A stretch of DNA of 64,000 bases, taken from assembly GCF_030348505.1 (NCBI RefSeq), contig NZ_JAUCFJ010000002.1:5026001-5090000 (forward strand), given 5' to 3'. Within the stretch, counting starts at the first letter, position 1. The number at the start of each line of letters is the position of its first letter. The position numbers were made by a program, and so were the translations under genes. The notes below the pieces were generated by a model. It made no database searches. It saw nothing but the letters and a program-made list of their open reading frames with translations, and was not told where the DNA came from. The DNA is from Lysinibacillus sp. G4S2 (GTDB taxonomy: Bacteria; Bacillota; Bacilli; Bacillales_A; Planococcaceae). Below are positions 6,643-15,107 of this stretch, piece after piece.

Positions 6643-9006
6643 CTATTGTGCTTTTAATCGTAACGTTTTACCTTTAATATCATCTTTCCTTATATATGTT
6701 TTATGATAGTCTCCATTAGCCCAATCCATTACTTGATCTTGATACCAAGCAGATTTTACATGTCCACTCTGTCCAGGACCAACGATATGATAGGCTGAGC
6801 TTAAATCACCAACATCAACAACAAAGCGCCATGATGCTCCGTGAGTAACATTCCCAGCTAAATCATTATCAGCAGCCTGAACAGTAACCTTTGAACCTCC
6901 AATAGGAATCTTTTTAGCATTAAAATATGCCGCAAGAATTGGCGAAGCGTTGCCTAATGTATGGTCAAAGGTAAGTTGATGAAAGTCTCCCCATTTCCAT
7001 TTCGATGCATTTTTTCCGAATTGATTTTCTATTTGTGCGACAGTGAGCTCTAGTGCCTTGTAAACGGTTGCATCGACTCCGCCCTGTTCCTCAATCCATA
7101 TACTCTTCTTACCTGCATAGGCTGTACGTAAAAGCTGGTCTGTAATATTAAATTTCCCGTACATTAAATCATACATATCTTCTGGCATCTGATCCTTAAA
7201 TAACACTTCTTGTAACTTTTGCATTAATGTATGGAACACTAATGGCGCCCCTGAATCCTTTGCATCTACCATGTCCCAATTCTCTAATAATTGAATGACA
7301 TCTTTATATTTCCCACCCTGATCTTGGGCTTTTATCGACGTTAATAAAGATGGTAAAAACTCACGCGCATATAGGTTGTGCTGATCCATTTGTAAATTCA
7401 TCATGTCTTCCACTGTTAAAGAATCATTTGCTTCTAACACTTCCTTAATCCGTTCAAAACGATAAGGCTGTGCCCAGAAATCCGTTATATGATAAGGATA
7501 CTCTTCCCCAATAACTTCATTATTCGCTGTTGCAATAAAGCCTTCTTCTGGATTTACTACAGTCGGTAGCTCATCCCACGGGATAAAGCCCTCCCACCCA
7601 TAGTCACTAGAATCACCCGGTACTGGTAATTGCCCGTCCCCTTGCTTTCGAATGGGAATTTGACCATTCGCTTTATAAGCGATCGTGCCATCCTTTGATG
7701 CAAAGACGAAATTTTGAGCTGGTGCCTTAAAATCTTCTAACGCTTTTTCAAATTCATTCCAGGACTTTGCCTTATTAAATCCTAGTACTGCACGTAGCTC
7801 TGACGTCGATTGAAGTGCCGTCCATTGCATCGAAAATTGTGCGGTTGGCTCTGTATCTTTAAATGCTAAATCCGTCATAATAGGCCCATGACGTGTGACA
7901 ACGACTTCAAAATCTACCGTTTCTCCGTCCTTTACTTTAATCGATTCATCACGTACCTCCGCTTGTTCCCATTTACCATCGTATCGGAATTGGGTTGGAT
8001 TATCCGGATTTGGTATTTCAATATATAAATCCTGCACATCTGGTCCAACATTCGTTACTCCCCACGCAATGTCATCGTTGTGACCTAAAATAATGCCTGG
8101 AATACCTGCAAAGATTACGCCACTAACATTTTGCTCTGGGGATTGTAGATGCATTTGATACCAAATAGATGGTGTGCTTAATCCTAAATGTGGATCATCT
8201 GCTAAAATAGGTGTACCATTTTTCGTCTTACTCCCTGATACAACCCAGTTATTACTACCATTAAATTCATTTGGTAACAGGTCTGCATTAAAATGTCCCA
8301 CCACCGCTACTGGATTATCTTTATTTGCCGCTATTATGGATGCAGCGTTTTCAGGATATTTTATAAATAATTCTTTTGCCTTTTCTTCGCTAAAGTTTTG
8401 TAATGCCCAATGACGGAAGGCGAGCGTGTTCCAGTTACCACCTAAATCATAGGCCATATATTTACCAATAGTAAGAGAGTCTACAACGGACCACTCCTCT
8501 GGTTCATATCCTAGTAATGCAAATTCATAACTTAATGTATTATTTTCCTTCGCCTGCGCAATAAAAGCATTGACGCCATCCGTAAACCACTCAAGTGCCT
8601 GTCTACTTTCTGCATCATAGCTGGATAATGATTTTTCAGCTGCATCTCGTAAACTAAATGTTCGGAAATATTTATCCGTATTAATCGTTGCCTCACCGAT
8701 TATTTCTGACAAGCGACCGCTCGCCTGTCTTCGCGCTAAATCCATTTGAAACAGTCGGTCCTGCGCTTGAACATAGCCTTGCGCGCGATACAAGTCTGCA
8801 TCTGTCTTAGCAAAAATATGCGGGATCCCCTTGTCATCTCTTGTGACAGTTACATCCTGATCCAGCATACTCATCGAAAGCTCCCCATCAATTATTGGTT
8901 TTGATTTATTCATAAACCATGTAAAACTGATCAATGCGACAATAGCAACTACCGATAAAAGTCCAGCTATAGCAAGAAGCCATTTTTTCCATGTAAACTT
9001 TCTCAC
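6643..9006 (-). CDS. penicillin acylase family protein (Ntn hydrolase)
   Basis: 787 aa, membrane-anchored by a single N-terminal segment (about residues 10-31), with the catalytic part outside the cell. In the penicillin G acylase / AHL acylase family the precursor self-cleaves before a Ser that becomes the nucleophile. Here that is S251 in NGSNNWVVSG, followed by the usual ADDPHLGLSTPSIWYQMHL. The alpha-chain motif AQDRLFQMDLARRQASGRLS is also present. The substrate cannot be told from sequence: amides such as beta-lactam side chains or acyl-homoserine lactones are family options. It appears monocistronic. Confidence 0.88.
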   Translation of the reverse strand: MRKFTWKKWLLAIAGLLSVVAIVALISFTWFMNKSKPIIDGELSMSMLDQDVTVTRDDKGIPHIFAKTDADLYRAQGYVQAQDRLFQMDLARRQASGRLSEIIGEATINTDKYFRTFSLRDAAEKSLSSYDAESRQALEWFTDGVNAFIAQAKENNTLSYEFALLGYEPEEWSVVDSLTIGKYMAYDLGGNWNTLAFRHWALQNFSEEKAKELFIKYPENAASIIAANKDNPVAVVGHFNADLLPNEFNGSNNWVVSGSKTKNGTPILADDPHLGLSTPSIWYQMHLQSPEQNVSGVIFAGIPGIILGHNDDIAWGVTNVGPDVQDLYIEIPNPDNPTQFRYDGKWEQAEVRDESIKVKDGETVDFEVVVTRHGPIMTDLAFKDTEPTAQFSMQWTALQSTSELRAVLGFNKAKSWNEFEKALEDFKAPAQNFVFASKDGTIAYKANGQIPIRKQGDGQLPVPGDSSDYGWEGFIPWDELPTVVNPEEGFIATANNEVIGEEYPYHITDFWAQPYRFERIKEVLEANDSLTVEDMMNLQMDQHNLYAREFLPSLLTSIKAQDQGGKYKDVIQLLENWDMVDAKDSGAPLVFHTLMQKLQEVLFKDQMPEDMYDLMYGKFNITDQLLRTAYAGKKSIWIEEQGGVDATVYKALELTVAQIENQFGKNASKWKWGDFHQLTFDHTLGNASPILAAYFNAKKIPIGGSKVTVQAADNDLAGNVTHGASWRFVVDVGDLSSAYHIVGPGQSGHVKSAWYQDQVMDWANGDYHKTYIRKDDIKGKTLRLKAQ

Positions 9007-9094
9007 ACCTCAACCCCCTTTTTGCAATATATTCTGTTACCTTTTAAAGATTCGAAGTTTACTGTTTATTGCGTTTATTGCTTTGCAGTATAAA

Positions 9095-9132
9095 AAAAAA
9101 TCGTATTTCCTTTTAAGAAAATACGATTTTTT
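9095..9132. terminator. bidirectional hairpin upstream of the acylase gene
   Basis: AAAAAATCGTATTT pairs with AAATACGATTTTTT. It separates the acylase gene from the split repeat and the IS element. Confidence 0.6.
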
Positions 9133-9338
9133 ATGTTGTTGAAAAACTATTGTCTCAATGAGATTAGGTGTTATTAATTAAAATATGGTCTTTCGCAAAA
9201 CAAGGGGTTGATTTCCGTTCCGACTGAGCGCTTTGTAGCTGTCGCTTCGCTTTCGCACAGAGCAAAGCTTCCTGGGGGCGTCCGATGAGCCGCTTCACTC
9301 GCGTTGCTCGCTCCAGGGTCTCATCTGTGACGCTAATC

Positions 9339-11018
9339 GAGGGCACTGAAAAACTCATCAAAATTAAAATTTTTTAACTCAAAAAAAATATCGGGCGCCA
9401 TTTCATCCTTTTTTAGGAAGGGGTCGTCCGATTTCTTTCATTATTCTTTGCTTTTTTCGTTCATTAGTTTTAAAATTCTCTTCATATTCACGACAAATAG
9501 CGTTGCGGCTGCTTGTATTTGCATACCAAATAGACCCGTGGCGTTTGCTTGATTATACCCGTGTCTGTTTTTTATTTCACTATTCTTTGCTTCGATTTTA
9601 TAGCGTTCTTTTGCCAATTGTTTAAAGGATTCCGTTTCCTGAAACACTTCTTGTTCTATGTGTTCATTTGACAGAAGAGAAACTGAATAACTTTTTGTTT
9701 TCGCTCCTTCTTTATAACACCCTTCTTTTAAAGGACAAACTTTACATTTTTCTATATCAAAGAAATATTTTAATTGTGTATTTTGCGTGGAATTCTTACG
9801 CTTTTTAATACTTTTACTCTTTGCTAAATGTCCAGCAGGGCACACATATAAATCGGCATCTTTATTAAACTCAAACTTACTTTCTTGCTTCCGTTGACCG
9901 TTCGTAATAACAGGATGTAGCCTTGAAATGAGTTGAATCTCTTTCTTTTTTGTGTATAATAAATTCTCTTTACCAGAATACGCTGTATCTCCAAGAATGG
10001 TGTTCACTTCTATGCCTGCTTGCTCACTCTTCTCTACTAGCTCTTGTAAATAATTCCCGTCACTTTTTTCACCTGTTGTTACAACTACTGCTGTTATAAG
10101 TCTTTCATCACTCATTGCCAAATGTGTTTTATAACCAAAGAAAGGATTCTCTTTAGATTTATAACCGACACGTGCATCAGGATCAGCTGAGTAATTTATT
10201 TTAAGCTCATAATCTTCAATAACTTCTTTGAGGACATTTACTTTTTCTTGTACACTTGGTATTTGAGCAATAGCCTTATTTTCTTCTATTATTTGAATGA
10301 CTTGGTGACAATAGTCCACTTCTTTTTGGATATCTTGAGAAGTCGGTTTAGTGGGAAATTTTGATTTCATTGTTTCATCGAATTGATACACGGCTTTTCG
10401 TACCTGTTTTGATTTCTCTTGTAAAAACTCTTTCGGGGACTTCTGTTGGTAGCGTGCCTTCGTATGTGTTGCGTCTACAATCAATGTTTTACTTTTTAAA
10501 ACACCCTGTGCAATAGCTAGTTCTACGGTTTTGTGAATGAGTAAATCTAACAATTGGACATCTTGTAAACGTAATCGACGGAATTTTGTTAAAGAACTTG
10601 CCTCAATAACACCTTCTTCTGGTGCCATATCTAAAAAATATTTAAAGGACATATCATATTTAGAACGTTCTACTACATCAACATCAGAAATATCATAAAT
10701 TGCCTTAAGTAATAAATATTTGAACATACGAATAGGTGAAATAGCGTAACGACCATTATCTAGACAATATTTAGTCTCTAATTCCTCTAAAACAAAAGTA
10801 AAATCAATTAATTCCTTCATTTGACGAAGCATATTATCTTTTGGCACAACTAAATCATAGATTGCCATATGAGGACTAAGAGCAAGCGTTTCTTGTTTGG
10901 AAAGCATAAAAAGCACCACCTAAAATGAACAGTATACTAATAATTATAGATGAAAAAGAAAAGGAAGTAGAGAAAAAATTCGCTACTTCCTTTATCTAAC
11001 CACTTTTTCAGTGCCCTC
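9339..11018 (-). mobile_element. IS1182-family insertion sequence, 1680 bp, apparently complete
   Basis: It is bounded by 15-bp perfect terminal inverted repeats GAGGGCACTGAAAAA (left 9339-9353, right ending 11018). It is flanked by a 10-bp direct repeat GACGCTAATC (9329-9338 and 11019-11028), read as the target-site duplication. It contains one intact transposase gene. The intact ends and open reading frame suggest a fairly recent insertion. Confidence 0.92.
9441..10907 (-). CDS. IS1182-family transposase
   Basis: 488 aa from the ATG at 10907, which follows AGGTGGTG by 6 bases. The longer GTG start four codons upstream would lie inside that site. The N-terminal DUF772-like domain (residues about 10-110, YAISPIRMFKYLLLKAIYDI) precedes a DDE domain with LIVDATHTKA (first Asp), ILGDTAYSG (second Asp) and KNSEIKNRHG (Glu). 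A CxxC-rich segment (CKVCPLKEGC) lies before the Glu. The frame is unbroken, so it is probably active. It is the only gene in the element. Confidence 0.93.
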   Translation of the reverse strand: MLSKQETLALSPHMAIYDLVVPKDNMLRQMKELIDFTFVLEELETKYCLDNGRYAISPIRMFKYLLLKAIYDISDVDVVERSKYDMSFKYFLDMAPEEGVIEASSLTKFRRLRLQDVQLLDLLIHKTVELAIAQGVLKSKTLIVDATHTKARYQQKSPKEFLQEKSKQVRKAVYQFDETMKSKFPTKPTSQDIQKEVDYCHQVIQIIEENKAIAQIPSVQEKVNVLKEVIEDYELKINYSADPDARVGYKSKENPFFGYKTHLAMSDERLITAVVVTTGEKSDGNYLQELVEKSEQAGIEVNTILGDTAYSGKENLLYTKKKEIQLISRLHPVITNGQRKQESKFEFNKDADLYVCPAGHLAKSKSIKKRKNSTQNTQLKYFFDIEKCKVCPLKEGCYKEGAKTKSYSVSLLSNEHIEQEVFQETESFKQLAKERYKIEAKNSEIKNRHGYNQANATGLFGMQIQAAATLFVVNMKRILKLMNEKSKE

Positions 11019-11269
11019 GACGCTAATCCCCAAGGAGTCGCTCAGTCTCCACTCCAATCAACCAATTCACTTAGCATGTATTTCTTACCATGTCATTCTA
11101 ATTTATAGTGACAAAACGGAAACTTTAGCAAAATGTTTTCTCTGTGCGAAGCATAGTACTAATAAAGCGACAGCAATGGCAAGATATACACTCTATTTGG
11201 TTTAATTATGATGAGTGACCATATCGTTCACTTTTAAAATGGTTAAAATTCAAAGTTCTACGCTATTGT

Positions 11270-11396
11270 TGATTGGAGTGGAAAGCTACTCGACTCCCGT
11301 GGGAAAGCAAGACAGGCGAGACCCTGCACGGAGCAGAGCGGAGGAAGCAGCTCGGCGCTCGCCCACAGGAAAGCGAGTAGCCTGGAACGGAAATCA
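11270..11396 (+). repeat. type B dispersed repeat (copy B2)
   Basis: From TGATTGGAGTGGAAAGCTAC to AGCCTGGAACGGAAATCA, with inverted arms ending CTACTCG. It is a shorter copy lacking the extra GCGAAAGCGAAGCG segment of B1. It sits about 60 bp downstream of exoA. The stretch 11063-11269 shows no recognisable feature. Confidence 0.85.
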
Positions 11397-11458
11397 CCTC
11401 ATTTAAAGTGCCACAACATTCGCAAAGATTTCCTTGACCATTTTATTTTTCATAAATA

Positions 11459-12214
11459 CTAGTTATTAAGCTGTAGCTCGATTGGACAATGATCGCTGCC
11501 CATAATTTGTGAATGAATACTTGCCACGTTAATTTTGCTCTTTAGTCTCTCAGAAACAATAAAGTAATCAATACGCCATCCAATATTACGTTCACGTACT
11601 TTGTTCATATAGGACCACCAAGTATAGTGGTCTGTCGTATCTGGATGCATGTAGCGGAATGAATCTACAAAACCACTTGCCAATAGCTCAGTCATTTTTG
11701 CACGTTCTTCATATGTAAAACCTGAATTACCAACATTCGACTTTGCATTTTTCAAATCAATTTCCATATGTGCAACATTTAAATCGCCACAGTATACTAT
11801 AGGTTTCTTGGCATCTAGCTCTTTTAAATAGAGCGCTAATCGATCCTCCCACTCTAAACGAAGAGGTAGTCTAGCTAAATCACGCTGCGAATTCGGAGTA
11901 TAGACATTCACTAAGTAAAAATCTTCATACTCTAACGTAATAATTCTCCCTTCTTCCTGCGACTCATCCTCACCTACGCCGTAACGTACTGCAAGTGGGG
12001 TATGCTTTGTAAAAATAGCTGTACCTGAATAACCTTTCTTCTGTGCATAATTCCAATATTGCTCATATCCCTCAAGTGAAATCTCCACTTGTCCAGCCTG
12101 ACACTTCGTTTCTTGAATACAGAAAAAATCTGCATCTACCTGATTCAAAAAATCTAAAAACCCTTTACCTAAGCATGCTCGAATTCCATTGACATTCCAA
12201 GATATAAATTTCAT
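11459..12214 (-). CDS. exoA: exodeoxyribonuclease III / AP endonuclease ExoA
   Basis: 251 aa from the ATG at 12214 (AAGGAG 11 bases upstream). A GTG 12 bases earlier overlaps the ribosome site and is rejected. All Exo III motifs are visible: SWNVNGIRA, QETK with the metal-binding Glu, YTPNSQRDL, GDLNVAH (Asp/Asn), WWSYMN, RIDYF and the catalytic GSDHCPIEL His. It repairs abasic and oxidised DNA. The closest recognised relative is B. subtilis ExoA (252 aa). It lies downstream of murB but is separated by a terminator hairpin. Confidence 0.93.
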   Translation of the reverse strand: MKFISWNVNGIRACLGKGFLDFLNQVDADFFCIQETKCQAGQVEISLEGYEQYWNYAQKKGYSGTAIFTKHTPLAVRYGVGEDESQEEGRIITLEYEDFYLVNVYTPNSQRDLARLPLRLEWEDRLALYLKELDAKKPIVYCGDLNVAHMEIDLKNAKSNVGNSGFTYEERAKMTELLASGFVDSFRYMHPDTTDHYTWWSYMNKVRERNIGWRIDYFIVSERLKSKINVASIHSQIMGSDHCPIELQLNN

Positions 12215-12242
12215 TTGCTGTTTCACTCCTTAAAAAAACACC

Positions 12243-12259
12243 CTTCGCCATCAGCGAAG
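12243..12259 (-). terminator. murB terminator
   Basis: Minus-strand CTTCGC-loop-GCGAAG followed by GGTGTTTTTTT, ten bases after the murB stop. Confidence 0.65.
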
Positions 12260-12270
12260 AGCGTAGAGTC

Positions 12271-13185
12271 CTATAAGTCGTCACCAACGATTTTTACTTC
12301 TGTTTCTAAATCGATGCCAAACTTTTCTTTCACCACTCGTTGCACCATTTGAATTGTTGCAATATAGTCAGTAGCCGTTGCATTACCTTTATTAACAATA
12401 AAGCCCGCATGCTTCGTTGATACCTCTGCATCACCTACGCCTTTTCCTTGTAAGCCACTATCTTGAATAAGCTTGCCTGCAAAGTGACCTGGTGGGCGCT
12501 TAAAAACACTCCCCGCAGATGGGTATTCTAACGGCTGCTTAGATTCTCGCTGAAACGTTAAATCAGCAATTTTTGCATCAATTTCTTCCTGCACACCTTT
12601 AGCTAATTGAAATTCGGATGATAGTACATAGTATCCCTTTTTGGCAATGATACTTTGACGATATCCAAGTTCAAGCTCTTCTTTTGATAATATTAAAATG
12701 TCGCCTTCTTTTGTTAACACTTTTGATGAAATAATAATATCCTTAATTTCACCACCATATGCACCTGCATTCATTGCCATAGCTCCACCAATCGAGCCTG
12801 GAATACCACATGCAAATTCAAAGCCTGTTAAAGATGCTGCTGCTGCCAGCTTTGATACATCCTTTATAAGTGCACCGCTTTGCGCGTAAACATGGTCACC
12901 ATTAATATGAATTTCATCTAAATGTGAAAATGTAACAACGATCCCTCGATGACCGCCATCACGAACGACCATATTAGATCCATTACCTAACATTAATAAT
13001 GGTATATTATTCACGGAAGCATAGCGAATAACCGTTGCTGCCTCATCCTCTGTTTCAGCGAGAACGAAAACATCCGCTTTACCACCTAATTTTGTCATAG
13101 TATATTGCTGTAATGATTCATCTAACTTAATATTGGCTGGATTAACGCTCTGTGCTAAATCCGCCACCCATTGTTCTTTTGTCAT
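12271..13185 (-). CDS. murB: UDP-N-acetylenolpyruvoylglucosamine reductase MurB
   Basis: 304 aa. The N-terminal FAD-binding fold has TKLGGKADVFVLAETEDEA, LLMLGNGSNMVVRDGG and ACGIPGSIGGAMAMNAGAYG. The C-terminal domain has PSAGSVFKRPPGHFAGKLI (the GSVFKRP Ser is the proton donor) and STKHAGFIVNKGNATATDY. The lack of the extra Tyr loop makes it a type IIb MurB, usual in Firmicutes. It catalyses the second committed step of peptidoglycan precursor synthesis in the cytoplasm. It is not next to other mur genes here. Confidence 0.95.
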   Translation of the reverse strand: MTKEQWVADLAQSVNPANIKLDESLQQYTMTKLGGKADVFVLAETEDEAATVIRYASVNNIPLLMLGNGSNMVVRDGGHRGIVVTFSHLDEIHINGDHVYAQSGALIKDVSKLAAAASLTGFEFACGIPGSIGGAMAMNAGAYGGEIKDIIISSKVLTKEGDILILSKEELELGYRQSIIAKKGYYVLSSEFQLAKGVQEEIDAKIADLTFQRESKQPLEYPSAGSVFKRPPGHFAGKLIQDSGLQGKGVGDAEVSTKHAGFIVNKGNATATDYIATIQMVQRVVKEKFGIDLETEVKIVGDDL

Positions 13186-13407
13186 GAAGCTAATTCCTTT
13201 CTAACGTCCTTCTTACTCTACACTAGTATGGATTTAGAACCCTAATTTGACAAGTAAAATGAAGGGTATTTTTTATCTCGCCTTAACAGGTAACGAGACT
13301 CCCTGTGCAGAAATGAATAATAGGATAAAGAAAACTCATGGTCATTAGTATTACATATGTCCAATGTTTATCAATCCATCTGAAATTTCGAGATAGACTT
13401 CACACTT

Positions 13408-13713
13408 TTAAAGCCAGTTCGTTGCCCATGATTCGATATTGCGGATTGCTCCTTCGAGTGCACGCCCTTTATCTGTCAAAGAATATTCAACACGTACTGG
13501 TACCTCTGAATACACTTTTCGTTCAACAAGCCCTTCTTTTTCTAGCTCTTTTAAACGTTCCGATAATAAACGGCCACTTACAGGTAATGCAGATTCAATC
13601 TCATTAAAGCGCTGTGGTCCATCTAATAATTGATATAAAATTAGCCCTGTCCAGCGTTTTCCAATTAAATCCATTGCTTTAGCTAAACGAGGACATAAAT
13701 TTGTCTCATTCAT
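13408..13713 (-). CDS. HxlR/DUF24-family redox-type regulator
   Basis: 101 aa from the ATG at 13713, with AAGAGGTG 6 bases upstream. A winged helix with the DUF24 signature LCPRLAKAMDLIGKRWTGLI and LLDGPQRFNEIE is present. The conserved N-terminal Cys (in LCPRL) is the redox/electrophile sensor in YodB, CatR and HypR. The second C-terminal Cys of YodB is absent (ends SWATNWL), so it is closer to the single-Cys CatR type. The target is unknown; azoR, a typical target of such regulators, lies 4 kb away. Confidence 0.82.
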   Translation of the reverse strand: MNETNLCPRLAKAMDLIGKRWTGLILYQLLDGPQRFNEIESALPVSGRLLSERLKELEKEGLVERKVYSEVPVRVEYSLTDKGRALEGAIRNIESWATNWL

Positions 13714-13770
13714 TTTTTTCACCTCTTATGTAATCTATTGTAACGATTATTTTAAGAAAAGTAAATTTGA

Positions 13771-13785
13771 AGTAACTTATTTACT
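13771..13785 (-). promoter_or_regulatory. possible operator of the HxlR-type regulator
   Basis: AGTAACTTATTTACT is an AGTAA/TTACT inverted repeat 58 bases upstream of the regulator start, in an AT-rich stretch, nested in a wider GTAAAT/ATTTAC repeat. DUF24 proteins often bind TAGTAA-type palindromes in their own promoters. Weak evidence. The rest of 13714-14169 shows nothing I can name. Confidence 0.3.
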
Positions 13786-14169
13786 ATTTATTATTTGATT
13801 ACTAAGTGTAACTATAGTTATTTTTCATTTTCGGTATTTACTTTTGATACAACATCATATAAAAGCCAATGATGGCATAAAAAAATTAGCCATGCCCGCC
13901 CCATTAGAGAGTAGTCATGGTAGTCTAATATTTAATAAAAATAGCCACTTACTTCTATATAAATGCACATGATTTTATTATTATGACTACTTCTATTGTT
14001 GCATCCCCTTTAAGAAAACGTTATGTTGACTAACCTGACTTTCATTGAAACATTCACAAAATAAACTTTTACCAATGTAATATTCTCTCATTTTTCCCAA
14101 AAACCCATTGAATATCTGGATTGTTTAATTTATCATTCGTGTAAGATACGGTTTAAGGGTGCTTTTTCA

Positions 14170-14669
14170 ATGAAAAAATATACGATTGATTTTAGTCATT
14201 CACCTATTGGCTTTTTTGGACGACATATGATGATATCAAAATATATGGTTAATTTGAATCGTACAATGCAGAAATAGCTGTGTCAGATTTTGAACAAATG
14301 AAGGATGAAAAAATATCATTCACAATCGCTGTTGCTAGGAAAACTTTGATTGTGATGCACATCTTGTATTTCCTGATTTTTTTGACGCTGACATTTATCC
14401 AAAAACTTTATTCACGTCTACATATATTGAAAACTAGAAGATAAGAAGTTTGAGATTCATGTAGATTCAACTGTTAAAGACATAACGATCCCTATCGTAT
14501 TTACAACAGTATATACAGGGAACAGTGTAAATCCATGGGCGCAAGAAGTACATGGATTTCAAGCTAAGGCACAGATTGACCGTCGGGATTTTAATTTAGT
14601 TTATAACATTCTCCTAGAAACAGATGGTGTATTAATTTTGTAGTGGATCTTGAAATAAATCCTTTATAA
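14170..14669 (+). pseudogene. decayed yceI-family (polyisoprenoid-binding-like) gene
   Basis: Translating across frames gives MKKYTIDFSHSPIGFFGRHM, then AEIAVSDFEQMKDEKISFTI, DAHLVFPDFFDADIYPK, FTSTYIE, NSVNPWAQEVHGFQAKAQID and RRDFNLVYN, ending VVDLEINPL. That is the whole YceI domain in order. The pieces fall in different frames and are cut by in-frame stops (after YIEN, and in the segment ending GVLIL), so at least three lesions are needed. It appears non-functional. YceI proteins are small lipocalin-like stress proteins. Confidence 0.8.
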
Positions 14670-14708
14670 CAACTTCAAGCACAATATTTCATAGATTGGA
14701 GGCCTTTT

Positions 14709-15077
14709 ATGATCGGGTTTGATGAATTCTCTTTTGCAAATTCTTTTATTTCGATAATGTTTTTTATCGTGTTCGGCATCATTGCATTTACTATTGTTAA
14801 AAGCATCGTACAATGGTCGAAAAACAACAATGAACCATTATTAACAGTACCCGCTATAGTCGTAACAAAACGGTCTAATACTAGTGGAGGTTCTGGTAAC
14901 TCTAGTGCTCATACATCGTACTATGTTACGTTTGAAGTACAAAGTGGCGATCGTCTAGAATTAAGAATGAATGGTCGTGATTACGGACAGCTTGCAGATG
15001 GTGACTTTGGCTTATTAACATTTCAAGGAACACGTTATCACTCATTTGAGCGACAAAAAAAGGAGAGCAGCGTTTAA
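14709..15077 (+). CDS. DUF2500 family membrane protein
   Basis: 122 aa. One N-terminal membrane segment (residues 10-33, ISIMFFIVFGIIAFTIVKSI) is followed by a soluble beta domain typical of DUF2500 (AIVVTKRSNTSGG ... SYYVTFEVQSGDRLELRMNG ... GLLTFQGTRYHSFER). ATTGGAGG lies 6 bases before the ATG. The family has no assigned function. Its terminator overlaps the stop codon. Confidence 0.8.
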   Translation: MIGFDEFSFANSFISIMFFIVFGIIAFTIVKSIVQWSKNNNEPLLTVPAIVVTKRSNTSGGSGNSSAHTSYYVTFEVQSGDRLELRMNGRDYGQLADGDFGLLTFQGTRYHSFERQKKESSV

Positions 15078-15095
15078 ACAACGCGCTCTCCTTTT
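15057..15095. terminator. convergent bidirectional terminator
   Basis: AAAAGGAGAGC-AGCG pairs with CGCGCTCTCCTTTT. It serves the DUF2500 gene and the convergent nucleotidase gene. Confidence 0.75.
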
Positions 15096-15107
15096 AACAT
15101 TTAATCA

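Larger units (their letters stand above)
9207..11062 (+). repeat. type A dispersed repeat A3, split by an IS
   Basis: The left part (9207-9338) and right part (11019-11062) join into a full type A element once the IS and one copy of the duplicated GACGCTAATC are removed. Arms GTTGATTTCCGTTCCGACTG and (reverse complement) GTTGATTGGAGTGGAGACTG are intact. Confidence 0.85.
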
